Shown here piece by piece: positions 9,134-21,909 of a stretch of 52,031 nt of DNA. The notes below the pieces were generated by a model. It did no database searches and had not been told where the DNA came from. It saw only the letters and a program-made list of their open reading frames with translations. The stretch is taken from assembly GCA_902619745.1 (NCBI GenBank), contig CACNFL010000008.1, positions 1 through 52,031 on the forward strand. Reading direction: 5' to 3'. Both the position numbers and the translations under genes were made by a program. This DNA is from an uncultured Pelagibacteraceae bacterium. GTDB lineage: Bacteria > Pseudomonadota > Alphaproteobacteria > Pelagibacterales > Pelagibacteraceae. How positions within the stretch are numbered: the first letter of the stretch is position 1; each line of letters starts with the position of its first letter.

Positions 9134-9644
9134 TTGTTTGATATGAAATTCTTTCGTTTAGAAAATTAAAAAATAAAAAAAATATTGGATAAAATAAAAA
9201 AGTAAAACCAGAGTTAATCAAATAATTAGTGTAATCAACTTTAATTAAAAATACTAAATCCAAGATAATTACTTGAATTGAATTTATTAATAAAATTGTG
9301 AATAATAATGATATCCAGTCCTTCATAAAGTTTGGAGTTAAAGTAATGTTTCTTATGTAAGCTGTTACTGAGCAAAGAATAAGGTAACAAAAACTACTAA
9401 TTCCTATTGGTATACCTATTACAACATCATTAACTATTCCTGCAAAGAAAATTGCTAGATAACCTAATTGATCAGGATTTCTTAAAGTCCAAAAGAAAAT
9501 TAATAGATGAACAAAATTAAAAGAAAAATAATCAAGTTTTAAGTAATTAAAATCAAATTCATTAAATACAGAAAAAAATAACATTATAAATGGTACGTAG
9601 GATAAGAATATTTTTAAAAAAGAACTTTTATTAAGTGATGACAT
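9126..9644 (-). CDS. mreD: Rod-shape-determining protein MreD
   Basis: A 172-residue hydrophobic protein with about five or six predicted membrane helices. MreD sequences diverge strongly, so the call rests on size, hydrophobicity and its exact place between mreC and mrdA. The first helix begins at about residue 10 (FLSYVPFIMLFFSVF). The middle GIVNDVVIGIPIGISSFCYL resembles the conserved MreD segment containing D and P. The start overlaps the mreC stop by one base (TAATG). Confidence 0.9.
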   Translation of the reverse strand: MSSLNKSSFLKIFLSYVPFIMLFFSVFNEFDFNYLKLDYFSFNFVHLLIFFWTLRNPDQLGYLAIFFAGIVNDVVIGIPIGISSFCYLILCSVTAYIRNITLTPNFMKDWISLLFTILLINSIQVIILDLVFLIKVDYTNYLINSGFTFLFYPIFFLFFNFLNERISYQTND

Positions 9645-10492
9645 TATTCTTCTCCACCTATTTTATAAGAAACTATTTTTACATAGTTGAGTTGTGTAAA
9701 ATCAGAAAAAAAATTAATTTTTCCTTCAGATATATTGTTAATTTTTCCAATTGGTATACCAGGTTTAAATAAACCACCAAGACCTGAGGTGTAAGCAAAA
9801 ATTTCTTTATTTTTAAAATCTTCTCTAAATTCTTCTTGAGTATGTTCAATTTTTCCAAATTCACTTCCTGTACCAGAAATTACAGCTTGTATGTCATCTG
9901 GCTCTAGAACAGATGGTATTTTACTATTAAGGTCAGACAATAATAATGCCCTTGAATTAGTATAATTTACTTCAATTATCTGGCCAACTAGATAAACATC
10001 ATCAATAACTGCCATTCCAATTTTTACTTTATCTTTTGAGCCTTTATTTAATACTACTGATTTTAAATATGGGCTGTCTTTATCAATTAAAACTCTGGCA
10101 AAAATTTCTTGTGAATTTATACTTTCATCAAGTAACTCTCTAAGCTTTTTATTTTCTGCAGTTAAAAACTCATTTTGTAATTTAAGTTGATCAGAATTTT
10201 CTATTTTAATTAAATCTTTCTGATGACTTTCATATAAGTCCATATGTGATTTGAATTTTGAAGTTATTTCTTTTAATTTATTTTCTGGGATTGATACAAT
10301 ATGAGATGATCTATAAATTACTTCATTAATACCTAATTTAACAAATTGTATTGCTTTAAAATTAAAATTACTTAGAACAATCACGAAAATTGATAAAATA
10401 ATTAAAGTTAGTAAAGAAAATTTTTGTTTATCTTTTTTTTTTAAGAAAGCTGACCTGATGGCAATTACAAAATCATCTCTGCCAGTAGCCAT
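9644..10492 (-). CDS. mreC: Rod-shape-determining protein MreC
   Basis: This 282-residue protein has a short cytoplasmic N-terminus, one membrane helix (about residues 25-46), a coiled-coil (about 75-125) and the periplasmic beta-rich MreC domain. It bridges MreB to PBP2 in the elongasome. Recognisable segments include ARVLIDKDSPYLKSVVLNKGS and GMAVID-VYLVGQIIEV, typical of MreC. The start codon is five bases after mreB. A run of ten T residues (10433-10442 on the plus strand) encodes part of the Lys-rich N-terminus and is in frame. Confidence 0.95.
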   Translation of the reverse strand: MATGRDDFVIAIRSAFLKKKDKQKFSLLTLIILSIFVIVLSNFNFKAIQFVKLGINEVIYRSSHIVSIPENKLKEITSKFKSHMDLYESHQKDLIKIENSDQLKLQNEFLTAENKKLRELLDESINSQEIFARVLIDKDSPYLKSVVLNKGSKDKVKIGMAVIDDVYLVGQIIEVNYTNSRALLLSDLNSKIPSVLEPDDIQAVISGTGSEFGKIEHTQEEFREDFKNKEIFAYTSGLGGLFKPGIPIGKINNISEGKINFFSDFTQLNYVKIVSYKIGGEE

Positions 10493-10497
10493 TTTTC

Positions 10498-13103
<2,606 letters not shown>

Positions 13104-13124
13104 AACTAAATTTTTAGAAAATCT

Positions 13125-13152
13125 ATAATACAATCTATGAGAGAGATTGCAA
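13125..13152 (-). promoter_or_regulatory. Predicted promoter of leuA-mreBCD-mrdA-rodA run
   Basis: On the minus strand, TTGCAA (13152-13147) is followed after 16 bases by TATTAT (13130-13125). This resembles a sigma-70-type promoter. The start point would be near 13117, giving a leader of about 14 bases before the leuA ATG at 13103. In such AT-rich DNA some matches arise by chance, so this is a moderate call. Confidence 0.5.
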
Positions 13153-13204
13153 AATAATTAGTTAAATAATCAATTTTAATCGACCATTTTAGGCTTACAA
13201 AAAA

Positions 13205-14887
13205 TTAATTATAAATAGACTCAATTTTAGGCATTAACCGTAAAAGCTCTTTTGTATATTCATGGTCGGGTTTTAAAAATAAATCCTCAGTGTTTGAAAC
13301 CTCACACAATTTGCCATCTTTTAAGACCCCAATTCTATCGCACATTTGTCTAACAACCGGTAGGTCATGACTAATAAATAAAATTGTTAAATTTAATTGT
13401 TCTTGTAGATCTTTAAGTAAATTTAAAATTTGGGCTTGTATACTTACATCCAAAGCAGAGGTAGGTTCGTCACAAACCAAAAGTCTTGGTTGTGTGGCAA
13501 GCGCTCTTGCAATTGATATTCTCTGTCTCTGTCCTCCTGAAAATTCATGTGGATATCGATCTGCAGATTTTTGAGTTAATTCTACTGACTCGAGTAAGTC
13601 ATAAATATAATTATTTAAATCTATATTTGATATGGATGGGTTGTGAAGTGTGATTGGTTCTGCAATTATATCTTTTACTTTTAATCTTCCATTTAATGAA
13701 GAATAAGGGTCTTGAAATATCATTTGAATTTGTTTTCTAAATTTCATTAATTCGGATCTTTGTTTTATTTTTGTAATACACACGTTGTCAAAGAAGATAT
13801 CTCCAGAAGTAGGTTTAAATAAATTTACAATCATTTTTGCAATAGTAGATTTTCCACTTCCACTTTCTCCCACTAAGCCAAAAGACTCACCTTCTTTTAT
13901 GTCAAAAGAAACATCATTAACAGCAATCACAGAATTCTTAGAACTTTCTGTAAAAAAATTATCATCAAAACTTTTACTCAAATTTTTTATCTCAACTAAA
14001 TCTTGATCTATTATTCCTTTTTTTGTCCATCTATTTAATATTTTGATATTATTTTCTTTTTTGTCACTGTTTTTTTTTTCGACTATTACAAATCTTGAAA
14101 TTTTTTTGTTAGTTGGTGGAACAGAACTTACTAAACTTTTTGTATAATTTTCTTGTGGTTTAGTTAATATTTTTTTGGTTTCACCAATTTCAACTAAATT
14201 GCCGCTTTTCATAACTGCAACTCTGTCTGCAGTTTCAGCTATAACCCCCATATCATGAGTAATTAAGATGACCGCAAGGTTTCTTTCTTTTGTTAATTTT
14301 TTAATTAGTTCTAAAATCTGAGATTGAATTGATACATCTAATGCTGTTGTTGGTTCATCTGCAATTAATAATTCTGGTTCGCAACATAGAGCTAAAGAAA
14401 TTACTACTCTCTGTCTCATACCACCTGAGAATTGGTGAGGATAATTATCAAATCTTGTCTCCGCATCTTTTATACCAACCTCTTTTAATAAATTTATAGA
14501 TTTATTTTTTGCTTCTTCTTTGCTTAATTTAAGATGAGTTTGAATTGTTTCAATTAACTGTTCACCCACCGTAAGAATTGGGTTAAGTGAAGTTTGAGGA
14601 TCTTGAAATATCAATCCAATTTTATTTCCCCTGTATTTAACAATGCTTTCAGAATTTTCATGAATGTTAAGATCACCTAAAATAACTGATCCACTAGATA
14701 CCTTACCTGGCTCATCAATTAAATTTATAATAGCGTTTCCTACTGTACTTTTTCCTGATCCAGACTCTCCAACTAATCCTAAAATTTCTCCTTTATTAAC
14801 CTCAATATTTACATTCTTAGCAGCATGAACTGTTTCTTTTCTCATTTGATAATCAACACTAAGGTTGTTTATTTTTAAAAATGTCAT
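13205..14887 (-). CDS. Peptide-type ABC transporter, fused double ATPase (DppD-DppF type)
   Basis: About 560 residues with two complete ABC ATPase domains in one chain, joined by a Lys/Asn-rich linker. Domain 1 has GESGSGKSTVGNA, IFQDPQTSLNP, signature FSGGMRQRV and ADEPTTALD. Domain 2 has GESGSGKSTIAKM, IFQDPYSSLNG, signature FSGGQRQRI and CDEPTSALD. It energises uptake through the two permeases upstream. The open frame extends to a TTG at 14923, but ATG 14885-14887 forms an ATGA overlap with the dppC stop and precedes the first beta strand (FLKINNLSVDY), so it is preferred. The linker contains an in-frame run of ten A residues (plus-strand T 14070-14079). Confidence 0.93.
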   Translation of the reverse strand: MTFLKINNLSVDYQMRKETVHAAKNVNIEVNKGEILGLVGESGSGKSTVGNAIINLIDEPGKVSSGSVILGDLNIHENSESIVKYRGNKIGLIFQDPQTSLNPILTVGEQLIETIQTHLKLSKEEAKNKSINLLKEVGIKDAETRFDNYPHQFSGGMRQRVVISLALCCEPELLIADEPTTALDVSIQSQILELIKKLTKERNLAVILITHDMGVIAETADRVAVMKSGNLVEIGETKKILTKPQENYTKSLVSSVPPTNKKISRFVIVEKKNSDKKENNIKILNRWTKKGIIDQDLVEIKNLSKSFDDNFFTESSKNSVIAVNDVSFDIKEGESFGLVGESGSGKSTIAKMIVNLFKPTSGDIFFDNVCITKIKQRSELMKFRKQIQMIFQDPYSSLNGRLKVKDIIAEPITLHNPSISNIDLNNYIYDLLESVELTQKSADRYPHEFSGGQRQRISIARALATQPRLLVCDEPTSALDVSIQAQILNLLKDLQEQLNLTILFISHDLPVVRQMCDRIGVLKDGKLCEVSNTEDLFLKPDHEYTKELLRLMPKIESIYN

Positions 14888-15822
14888 TTTTTTAATTTTG
14901 GATTTAAAGTGTCTCTCATCCAATCCCCTAATAAATTAATTGAAAATGCTAAAATAACTAAGAAAATTGCTGGAAAAAAAGTTATCCACCATTCTCCTGA
15001 AAATAAAAAGTCATTACCAAGTCGTATCAATGTCCCTAAAGAAGGTGTTGTCGGAGGTACACCGACTCCTAAAAAACTTAAAGTAGACTCAGCTAAAATA
15101 GCAAGAGCTAAACCAATAGTTCCAATTACTAACACCGGTCTTAAAATATTTGGTAAAATATGTTTAAACATAATAATTATATTAGAAACCCCAATTATTG
15201 TTGATGCTGAAACATAGTCTTTATTTTTTTCCACTAAAGTTGCAGCTCTGGAAACTCTAGCAAATTGTGGCCACTCTGAAATCCCGATTGCAAATATTAA
15301 AACATAAATTGCCATTTCATCATGCATTTCTCTCGAGATTAATCCTCTTGCTATTCCATCAACCAACAATGCCATCAAAATACTTGGTACTGTTAACTGA
15401 ACATCAGTTAACCTCATTACTATCATTTCATATTTTCCCCCAAAAAATCCTGCTGTTAATCCCAATCCAACTCCAAGAATTAAGCTAAAAATTATCGCAG
15501 AGAAACCTACTATTAAAGAAATCCTGCATCCATACAAAATTGTTGATAACATATCTCTTCCTTGTCCATCAGTACCTAAAATAAATTTAGCAAGACCATC
15601 TTCTGTCCATGAAGGTGGTGTGAATGCATCCATCAATGATAAAGAGGAGGGATCAAAGGGATTATAAGGAGTAATAAGCTCAACAAAAAAAGAACAGAAA
15701 AAAATTATAAACAAGATTGTAGATGATACAATGGCAGTAGGCGATTTAATAAAGCTATGATAAATATCACTATCTTTTATTCTTTCCCAAGTACTTATAG
15801 TTTTGTTATCCACTTGCAGCAT
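14884..15822 (-). CDS. dppC: Peptide-type ABC transporter permease (DppC-like)
   Basis: A 312-residue inner-membrane permease with an N-terminal DppC/OppC-type helix, an extracytoplasmic segment (NPFDPSSLSLMDAF, LGTDGQGRDMLS) and the transport domain. The ATPase-contact loop (EAA-like) is ISEWPQFARVSRAATL...KDYVSAS. The substrate is probably oligopeptides or a related solute. ATG 15820-15822 has AAAGGAG touching it with no spacer. A GTG at 15811-15813 lies nine bases after that Shine-Dalgarno sequence and would be better spaced, so the true start may be three codons further in. Either choice overlaps dppB. Confidence 0.92.
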   Translation of the reverse strand: MLQVDNKTISTWERIKDSDIYHSFIKSPTAIVSSTILFIIFFCSFFVELITPYNPFDPSSLSLMDAFTPPSWTEDGLAKFILGTDGQGRDMLSTILYGCRISLIVGFSAIIFSLILGVGLGLTAGFFGGKYEMIVMRLTDVQLTVPSILMALLVDGIARGLISREMHDEMAIYVLIFAIGISEWPQFARVSRAATLVEKNKDYVSASTIIGVSNIIIMFKHILPNILRPVLVIGTIGLALAILAESTLSFLGVGVPPTTPSLGTLIRLGNDFLFSGEWWITFFPAIFLVILAFSINLLGDWMRDTLNPKLKK

Positions 15823-16789
15823 CTCCTTTAACTCTTATTCTTGGATCAATTAAATAATAAAGAATATCAACTATAAAATTTATCATTACGAAAACAAAAG
15901 CTATAAAAACTAAATAAGCTGACATGATTGGTATATCTACGAATTGAACTGCTTGAATAAATAAGAAGCCCATGCCAGGCCATTGAAAAACAGTTTCAGT
16001 AATAATTGAAAACGCAATTAGAGTTCCAATATTTATTCCTGCTATAGTTATTACTGGTATCAATCCATTTTTTAATGCATGTTTGTATTTAATACTATTT
16101 TCACTAATACCTCGAGCACGCGCAAATTTAATATAATCTGTTTGTAATATTTCCATCATCTCTGCTCGGACAAGTCTGATGATATAAGTCATTTGGAAAA
16201 GGCTTAATGTTACAGAAGGAAGTATGATTGCTTTAAGTCCTGAAATCGTTAGAAAACCTGTAGTCCAAAAACCTAAATCAACAACTTCTCCTCTTCCAAA
16301 AGAGGGTAATATTCCTAAGATTACTGCAAACAGATATATAAATAATATACCAATTACAAATGTGGGGAGCGAAACCCCCAACAAAGAGATCGCTAAAACA
16401 AAATCACTTAAAAAACCTTTTCGATTTATACCTGTATAAACTCCCAATAACGTACCAGTTACAAGTGCAATTAGTGCTGAAATAACCACAAGTTCAATAG
16501 TTGCAGGCAATCTTTCAACTATTAATTCTGAAACAGGTCTTCTTAATTGATAAGAAATTCCAAACTCACCCTTAGAAGCATTAACTATAAATCTTGAAAA
16601 CTGGACATGAATTGGATCCATTAAACCAAGTGTTTCTCTCAATTCTGCTCTTTCCTCATCAGACGTCTCTTCTCCAACCATGTTATTAATTGGATCTCCA
16701 ACAAAATTAAATAATGAGAAAGATACAAAGGCGACAACCAACATCACCAAAGCAGATTGAAACAGCCTTTTAAAAAAATATTTTATCAA
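15806..16789 (-). CDS. dppB: Peptide-type ABC transporter permease (DppB-like)
   Basis: A 327-residue permease with six predicted membrane helices. It shows the DppB/OppB N-terminus (MIKYFFKRLFQSALVMLVV), the segment GLMDPIHVQFSRF that follows the first helix, and the ATPase-contact loop around IIRLVRAEMMEILQTDYIKFARARG. It overlaps dppC by 17 bases and lies 61 bases after the binding-protein gene. A long perfect hairpin occupies that gap, probably reducing permease expression relative to the binding protein. Confidence 0.93.
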   Translation of the reverse strand: MIKYFFKRLFQSALVMLVVAFVSFSLFNFVGDPINNMVGEETSDEERAELRETLGLMDPIHVQFSRFIVNASKGEFGISYQLRRPVSELIVERLPATIELVVISALIALVTGTLLGVYTGINRKGFLSDFVLAISLLGVSLPTFVIGILFIYLFAVILGILPSFGRGEVVDLGFWTTGFLTISGLKAIILPSVTLSLFQMTYIIRLVRAEMMEILQTDYIKFARARGISENSIKYKHALKNGLIPVITIAGINIGTLIAFSIITETVFQWPGMGFLFIQAVQFVDIPIMSAYLVFIAFVFVMINFIVDILYYLIDPRIRVKGDAASG

Positions 16790-16806
16790 TTTGTGAAGGT
16801 TTAAAT

Positions 16807-16840
16807 TTACAAGCCCTTTAAATTTTTAAAGGGCTTGTAA
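16807..16840. terminator. Strong 16-bp hairpin between binding protein and permease genes
   Basis: A perfect inverted repeat: left arm TTACAAGCCCTTTAAA at 16807-16822, two-base loop, and the complementary right arm at 16825-16840. It lies 10 bases past the binding-protein stop, and the minus-strand transcript would fold it before the permease gene. The T tract following it on the minus strand is weak, so it looks more like a partial terminator or 3'-end mRNA stabiliser than a full stop. That would be a common way to make the binding protein in excess of the membrane parts. Confidence 0.7.
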
Positions 16841-16850
16841 TAATTTTTAA

Positions 16851-18413
16851 TTAGTTAAAACTAGCAGTTCTGAATAACGGTTCGTTATTCGGTCTGATAG
16901 GAACATTAACATTGCTTTTAGATGCCCAAGAAATTACTTGGTGATGTAAAGGAAGATAAGAAATATCATCTTTTACAATTTTCCAAGCTTTTGCAATTGC
17001 AGCATTTCTTTTATCTAAATCAACTTCACCTTCCATAACTCTAATTGCAGCATCAACATCAGCGTTACTAAAGTTAACTTTATTCCAGCTAGCACCAGTT
17101 TCATATAGGTAATGGAAAACATAGTGACTATCTAAAGTTGGAACACCCCATCCTAGCATATAGAAATCACCTTGATCATCTTTAAGCTCTTTGAAGTGTT
17201 TACTTTTAGTTTGAGCAAATAAATTGACGTTAACTCCAATTTTACCCAACATTCCAACAACAGCAGTACATATTGCCTCATCGTTTACATATCTGTCATT
17301 AGGACATCTAAGTTCAACGTCAAAACCATTAGGATAACCCGCATCAGCTAATAGTTTTTTTGCAGCATTAACGTCGTAAGGTAATCTTTTATCAAGATCA
17401 GCTGTATATCCATTTACACCTGGGAAAGTTATAATTCCTGCTGGTTCACTTAAACCTCTCATAACTTTTTTCTTGATCGCTTCAATATCAATTGCTTGAT
17501 AGAGAGCTTGTCTTACTTCTTTTTTCTTAAATGGATTATCACCTGTATTGCCAGTTCTTAATTTGTCAGCTGCTTGATCCATACCTAAGAAAATTGTTCT
17601 CATTTGAGCTGTACTTTCAACTTTGTGACTTGAAGAAGATCCAATTCTTTTTAAGTCTTGAACAGGAGCATCAGTAACTATATCAATTTCACCAGATAAT
17701 AAAGCTGCTACTCTTGTGGCTGCATTTTTAATAGGCATTAATTCAATTTGAGTTACTTTTTTGTCCTTCATTTCACCCCACCAATGTTTATTTCTTTTAA
17801 ACACTGTCTTGGTGTTAGGCTCTCTTAAAGTTATTTTAAAAGGACCAGTTCCCATAGCATTAGTAGCAGAGAAAGTTTCTTGTCCTGCATCCCAATTTTG
17901 TGGAGACATTGCAAAGTTTTTCTCTGACCAAGCTTTAGACATTATAAAAATGTTAGACAATTGGTTTAAAAGAATAGGGTTAGGTTTACTTGTAGTTATT
18001 TTAACAGAGTAATCTCCAACCGCTTCAACATTAGCAACAGTGCTGATGTATTCTTTAAAGTCAGATGTTCTTTGCTTAGCTCTTAATATACTAAAAACAA
18101 CATCCGCAGATGTCATTCCAGAACCATCTGAAAACTTAGCATCTTCTCTTAAAGTAAAAATCCAAGTATTTGGATCAGTAGCTTTCCATTTTGTTGCTAA
18201 AGCAGGCCCTATTTTCATGTCCAAGCCTCTTTGAACTAGAGCTTCATAAACTTGTCTAGATACTTGAGTAGTTGGACCCTCATTTTGCGCATGTGGATCT
18301 AGTGTTAAACTGTCTCCCTGCATAGACCATTTAATAGTTTTTGCCCATGCTGAAGAAAATCCGAATACTAGAACTAATGACAATAGTATTCTTACTATAT
18401 TTTTAGTCTTCAT
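16851..18413 (-). CDS. Peptide-type ABC transporter periplasmic binding protein
   Basis: A 520-residue solute-binding protein of family 5 (DppA/OppA/NikA type). The N-terminus is a Sec signal peptide (Lys, hydrophobic stretch LLSLVLVFGFSSAWA, cleavage likely after AWA). The mature protein begins KTIKWSMQGDSLTLDPHA, the usual SBP_bac_5 opening. Later segments such as FTLREDAKFSDGSGMTSADVVFS and NAMGTGPFKI are diagnostic. The ligand is not predictable and could be peptides or other solutes. It is first in its transporter operon. The ATG is preceded by GAGGGG at short spacing, a possible strong Shine-Dalgarno sequence. Confidence 0.93.
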   Translation of the reverse strand: MKTKNIVRILLSLVLVFGFSSAWAKTIKWSMQGDSLTLDPHAQNEGPTTQVSRQVYEALVQRGLDMKIGPALATKWKATDPNTWIFTLREDAKFSDGSGMTSADVVFSILRAKQRTSDFKEYISTVANVEAVGDYSVKITTSKPNPILLNQLSNIFIMSKAWSEKNFAMSPQNWDAGQETFSATNAMGTGPFKITLREPNTKTVFKRNKHWWGEMKDKKVTQIELMPIKNAATRVAALLSGEIDIVTDAPVQDLKRIGSSSSHKVESTAQMRTIFLGMDQAADKLRTGNTGDNPFKKKEVRQALYQAIDIEAIKKKVMRGLSEPAGIITFPGVNGYTADLDKRLPYDVNAAKKLLADAGYPNGFDVELRCPNDRYVNDEAICTAVVGMLGKIGVNVNLFAQTKSKHFKELKDDQGDFYMLGWGVPTLDSHYVFHYLYETGASWNKVNFSNADVDAAIRVMEGEVDLDKRNAAIAKAWKIVKDDISYLPLHHQVISWASKSNVNVPIRPNNEPLFRTASFN

Positions 18414-18495
18414 TATTCCCCTCGTTTTTTAAATTTATTTAAAAAAGTATAAGTGAAATAATTGAATTATAGTAGTAATAATTTACTGATAAAAT

Positions 18496-19536
<1,041 letters not shown>

Positions 19537-20085
19537 TTAATTAAATATTTTAGCACCTCTGGTCATAGCTACTGCCCCTGTTCTCGAAGTACTTATAAGT
19601 CCCAAAGGCTTTAATTTTTTATTCATTACATCAATTTCTCTTCTTAAAGCAGTTATTTGAATTACTGCTGAAGATTTTGTTTCATCTAATATTACGGGAT
19701 TAAATTTTTTACAAGCGTTTAAGCATTTTTCAATTTTATTTCTTTTTCCTACAACTTTAAATAAAGCCATTTCTTTAAAAATTACGCCTTTATCCTCTCT
19801 TTTAAATTCAGCAACTTTGTGAACAGGCACTAACTTTGTTAATTGGAGTCTTATTTGATCAATTACTTGGGGTGTTCCAGTGGTAACAATTGTTATTCTT
19901 GAAATATTTTTAACCGCATCAACCTCTGCAACAGCTAACGACTCGATGTTGTAACCTCGACCAGAAAATAAACCCACTACTCTTGCAAGAACTCCAGCCT
20001 CATTATCTACCCATACTACAAAAATATATGTATCTGGTTTTTGTTTCTTCGTGGGTATGCTGTAAGCTGACTTTGATTTCGGCAT
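19537..20085 (-). CDS. ilvN: Acetolactate synthase small (regulatory) subunit
   Basis: A 182-residue small subunit with an N-terminal ACT domain (VWVDNEAGVLARVVGLFSGRGYNIESLAV), which would bind valine for feedback inhibition, and a C-terminal regulatory half. An extra basic leader of about 20 residues (rich in Lys, Ser and Pro) precedes the ACT domain. The gene lies five bases after ilvB, as usual for the two subunits of the holoenzyme. Confidence 0.96.
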   Translation of the reverse strand: MPKSKSAYSIPTKKQKPDTYIFVVWVDNEAGVLARVVGLFSGRGYNIESLAVAEVDAVKNISRITIVTTGTPQVIDQIRLQLTKLVPVHKVAEFKREDKGVIFKEMALFKVVGKRNKIEKCLNACKKFNPVILDETKSSAVIQITALRREIDVMNKKLKPLGLISTSRTGAVAMTRGAKIFN

Positions 20086-20090
20086 TATGA

Positions 20091-21857
20091 TTATACTAAG
20101 GCTTTGCCTTTTCCTTTAATTTTATTTTCATCTTGATCATTTGGACCCAATATCATTTGGTTATGAGGTTTTCCAGATGGTATCATTGGGAAGCAATTCT
20201 CGTTAGGATCCACATGACAATCAAATATAACTGGTCCATCATAATCTATCATTTCTTGAATTTTATCATCAAGCTCATCTGGAGTGTCTGCTTTAATTCC
20301 CTTGCAACCATATGCTTCTGCCATTTTCATAAAATCAGGTAATGCTTCAGAATAACTTTCAGAATAATTTTTTTCGTGTAGTAATTCTTGCCATTGTCTT
20401 ACCATTCCCATGTACTGATTATTTAAAATAAATATTTTTATAGGAAGATTATATTGAACTGCAGTAGACATTTCTTGCATAGTCATTAAAACTGAAGCTT
20501 CTCCAGCAATATCAATTACTAATTTTTCAGGATGAGCAATTTGAACACCAACTGCTGCTGGTAATCCATAACCCATGGTTCCTAAACCGCCAGATGTCAT
20601 CCATCTATTTGGTTTATTAAATTTATAATGCTGAGCAGCCCACATTTGATGTTGTCCAACTTCGGTAGTAACATAAGTATCTTTATCTTTAGTTAATTCA
20701 TAAAGTCTTTGAACGGCATGTTGAGGTTTTATACTTTCATCACTATTTACAAAATTAAGAGAGTCTTTTTCTCTCCATTTTTCGATTTGTTCCCACCACT
20801 TAGCTATATTTGATTTATTTGACTTGCTCTGACCATTTTTTCTTTTAGCAATTGTTTTATTAATTTTACTGATGACACTCGTAACGTCTCCAACTATTGC
20901 AAGATCCACTTTGATAATTTTATTAATTGATGATGGGTCTATATCAATATGAACCTTTTTTGAATTTGGTGAAAACTCATCGATTTTTCCAGTAATACGA
21001 TCGTCAAATCTTGCACCAATATTAATTAAAAGATCACAATCATGCATAGCATTATTTGCTTCATACGTACCATGCATACCAAGCATTCCTAAAAATTGAT
21101 TATCATCTCCAGGATAAGCGCCTAATCCTTGAAGTGTTGAAGTTATAGGAAAACCAGTTAGCTCAACAAATTCCCTTAAAGCCTGACTTGCTTTTGGCCC
21201 TGAGTTAATTACACCTCCACCACTATAAATAATTGGTTTTTTAGCTTTACTTAATAATTTTACTAATTCATCAATTTGATCTTGAGAAAATTTATTATGG
21301 GATTTTCCATTTAATTTTTTTTCTTTATTTGGTTTTTTATATTTTGCTTTTGCAAACTGAATATCTTTTGGAATATCAATCAAAACTGGTCCAGGTCTTC
21401 CTGTTGTTGCAACTTTAAAAGCTTCATGCATAACTTTTGAAAGATCATTTATATCTTTAACTAACCAATTATGTTTCGTACAAGGTCTTGTAATTCCTGT
21501 AGTGTCACATTCTTGGAAAGCATCAGTTCCAATTAAATGTGTTGGAACCTGACCAGAAATACAAACTAACGGTACGGAATCCATATAAGCATCTGTTAAG
21601 GCTGTAACAACATTAGTTGCCCCTGGACCTGATGTAACTAAAACTACACCTGGTTTTCCTGATGATCTCGCATAGCCTTCAGCTGCGTGACCAGCACCTT
21701 GTTCGTGCCTAACTAAAATATGTTTTATAGAAGGATGATTTTTTAACTCATCATAAATCGGTAACACTGCGCCACCTGGATAACCAAAAATATGCTCTAC
21801 CTTTTGGTCTTCAAGACATTTAAATACAATTTCTGCTCCAGTTAATAATTTTGGCAT
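20091..21857 (-). CDS. ilvB: Acetolactate synthase large (catalytic) subunit
   Basis: A 588-residue thiamine-diphosphate enzyme making acetolactate or acetohydroxybutyrate. The catalytic Glu is E52 (RHEQGAGHAAEGYAR), and the central FAD-binding segment includes GARFDDRITGK. In the cofactor motif the usual GDG reads G452-E453-A454-S, followed by N479-N480 at normal spacing, so the Mg2+-binding Asp is replaced by Glu. The rest of the fold is normal and the gene is in its proper operon, so the enzyme is probably active. A promoter places the transcript start almost on the ATG. Confidence 0.96.
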   Translation of the reverse strand: MPKLLTGAEIVFKCLEDQKVEHIFGYPGGAVLPIYDELKNHPSIKHILVRHEQGAGHAAEGYARSSGKPGVVLVTSGPGATNVVTALTDAYMDSVPLVCISGQVPTHLIGTDAFQECDTTGITRPCTKHNWLVKDINDLSKVMHEAFKVATTGRPGPVLIDIPKDIQFAKAKYKKPNKEKKLNGKSHNKFSQDQIDELVKLLSKAKKPIIYSGGGVINSGPKASQALREFVELTGFPITSTLQGLGAYPGDDNQFLGMLGMHGTYEANNAMHDCDLLINIGARFDDRITGKIDEFSPNSKKVHIDIDPSSINKIIKVDLAIVGDVTSVISKINKTIAKRKNGQSKSNKSNIAKWWEQIEKWREKDSLNFVNSDESIKPQHAVQRLYELTKDKDTYVTTEVGQHQMWAAQHYKFNKPNRWMTSGGLGTMGYGLPAAVGVQIAHPEKLVIDIAGEASVLMTMQEMSTAVQYNLPIKIFILNNQYMGMVRQWQELLHEKNYSESYSEALPDFMKMAEAYGCKGIKADTPDELDDKIQEMIDYDGPVIFDCHVDPNENCFPMIPSGKPHNQMILGPNDQDENKIKGKGKALV

Positions 21858-21862
21858 TAGGC

Positions 21863-21892
21863 AATCTAGCTGAAGTTGTGCTCATTGGTCAA
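21863..21892 (-). promoter_or_regulatory. Predicted promoter of ilvB-ilvN-ilvC (leaderless)
   Basis: On the minus strand TTGACC (21892-21887) is followed after 18 bases by TAGATT (21868-21863). Only five bases separate the -10 box from the ilvB ATG at 21857, so transcription would begin at or within a base or two of the start codon. The near-consensus -35 makes this one of the better promoters in the window. Confidence 0.55.
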
Positions 21893-21909
21893 GTTTAAGA
21901 ATGAAAATT

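Noticed and set aside
13104..13133. TTG start of LeuA ten codons upstream
   Set aside because: The extension overlaps the predicted -10 box and is not conserved. ATG 13103 fits better.
18414..18495. Riboswitch upstream of the binding-protein gene
   Set aside because: An 82-base, nearly all A/T gap with no conserved core or stable stems.
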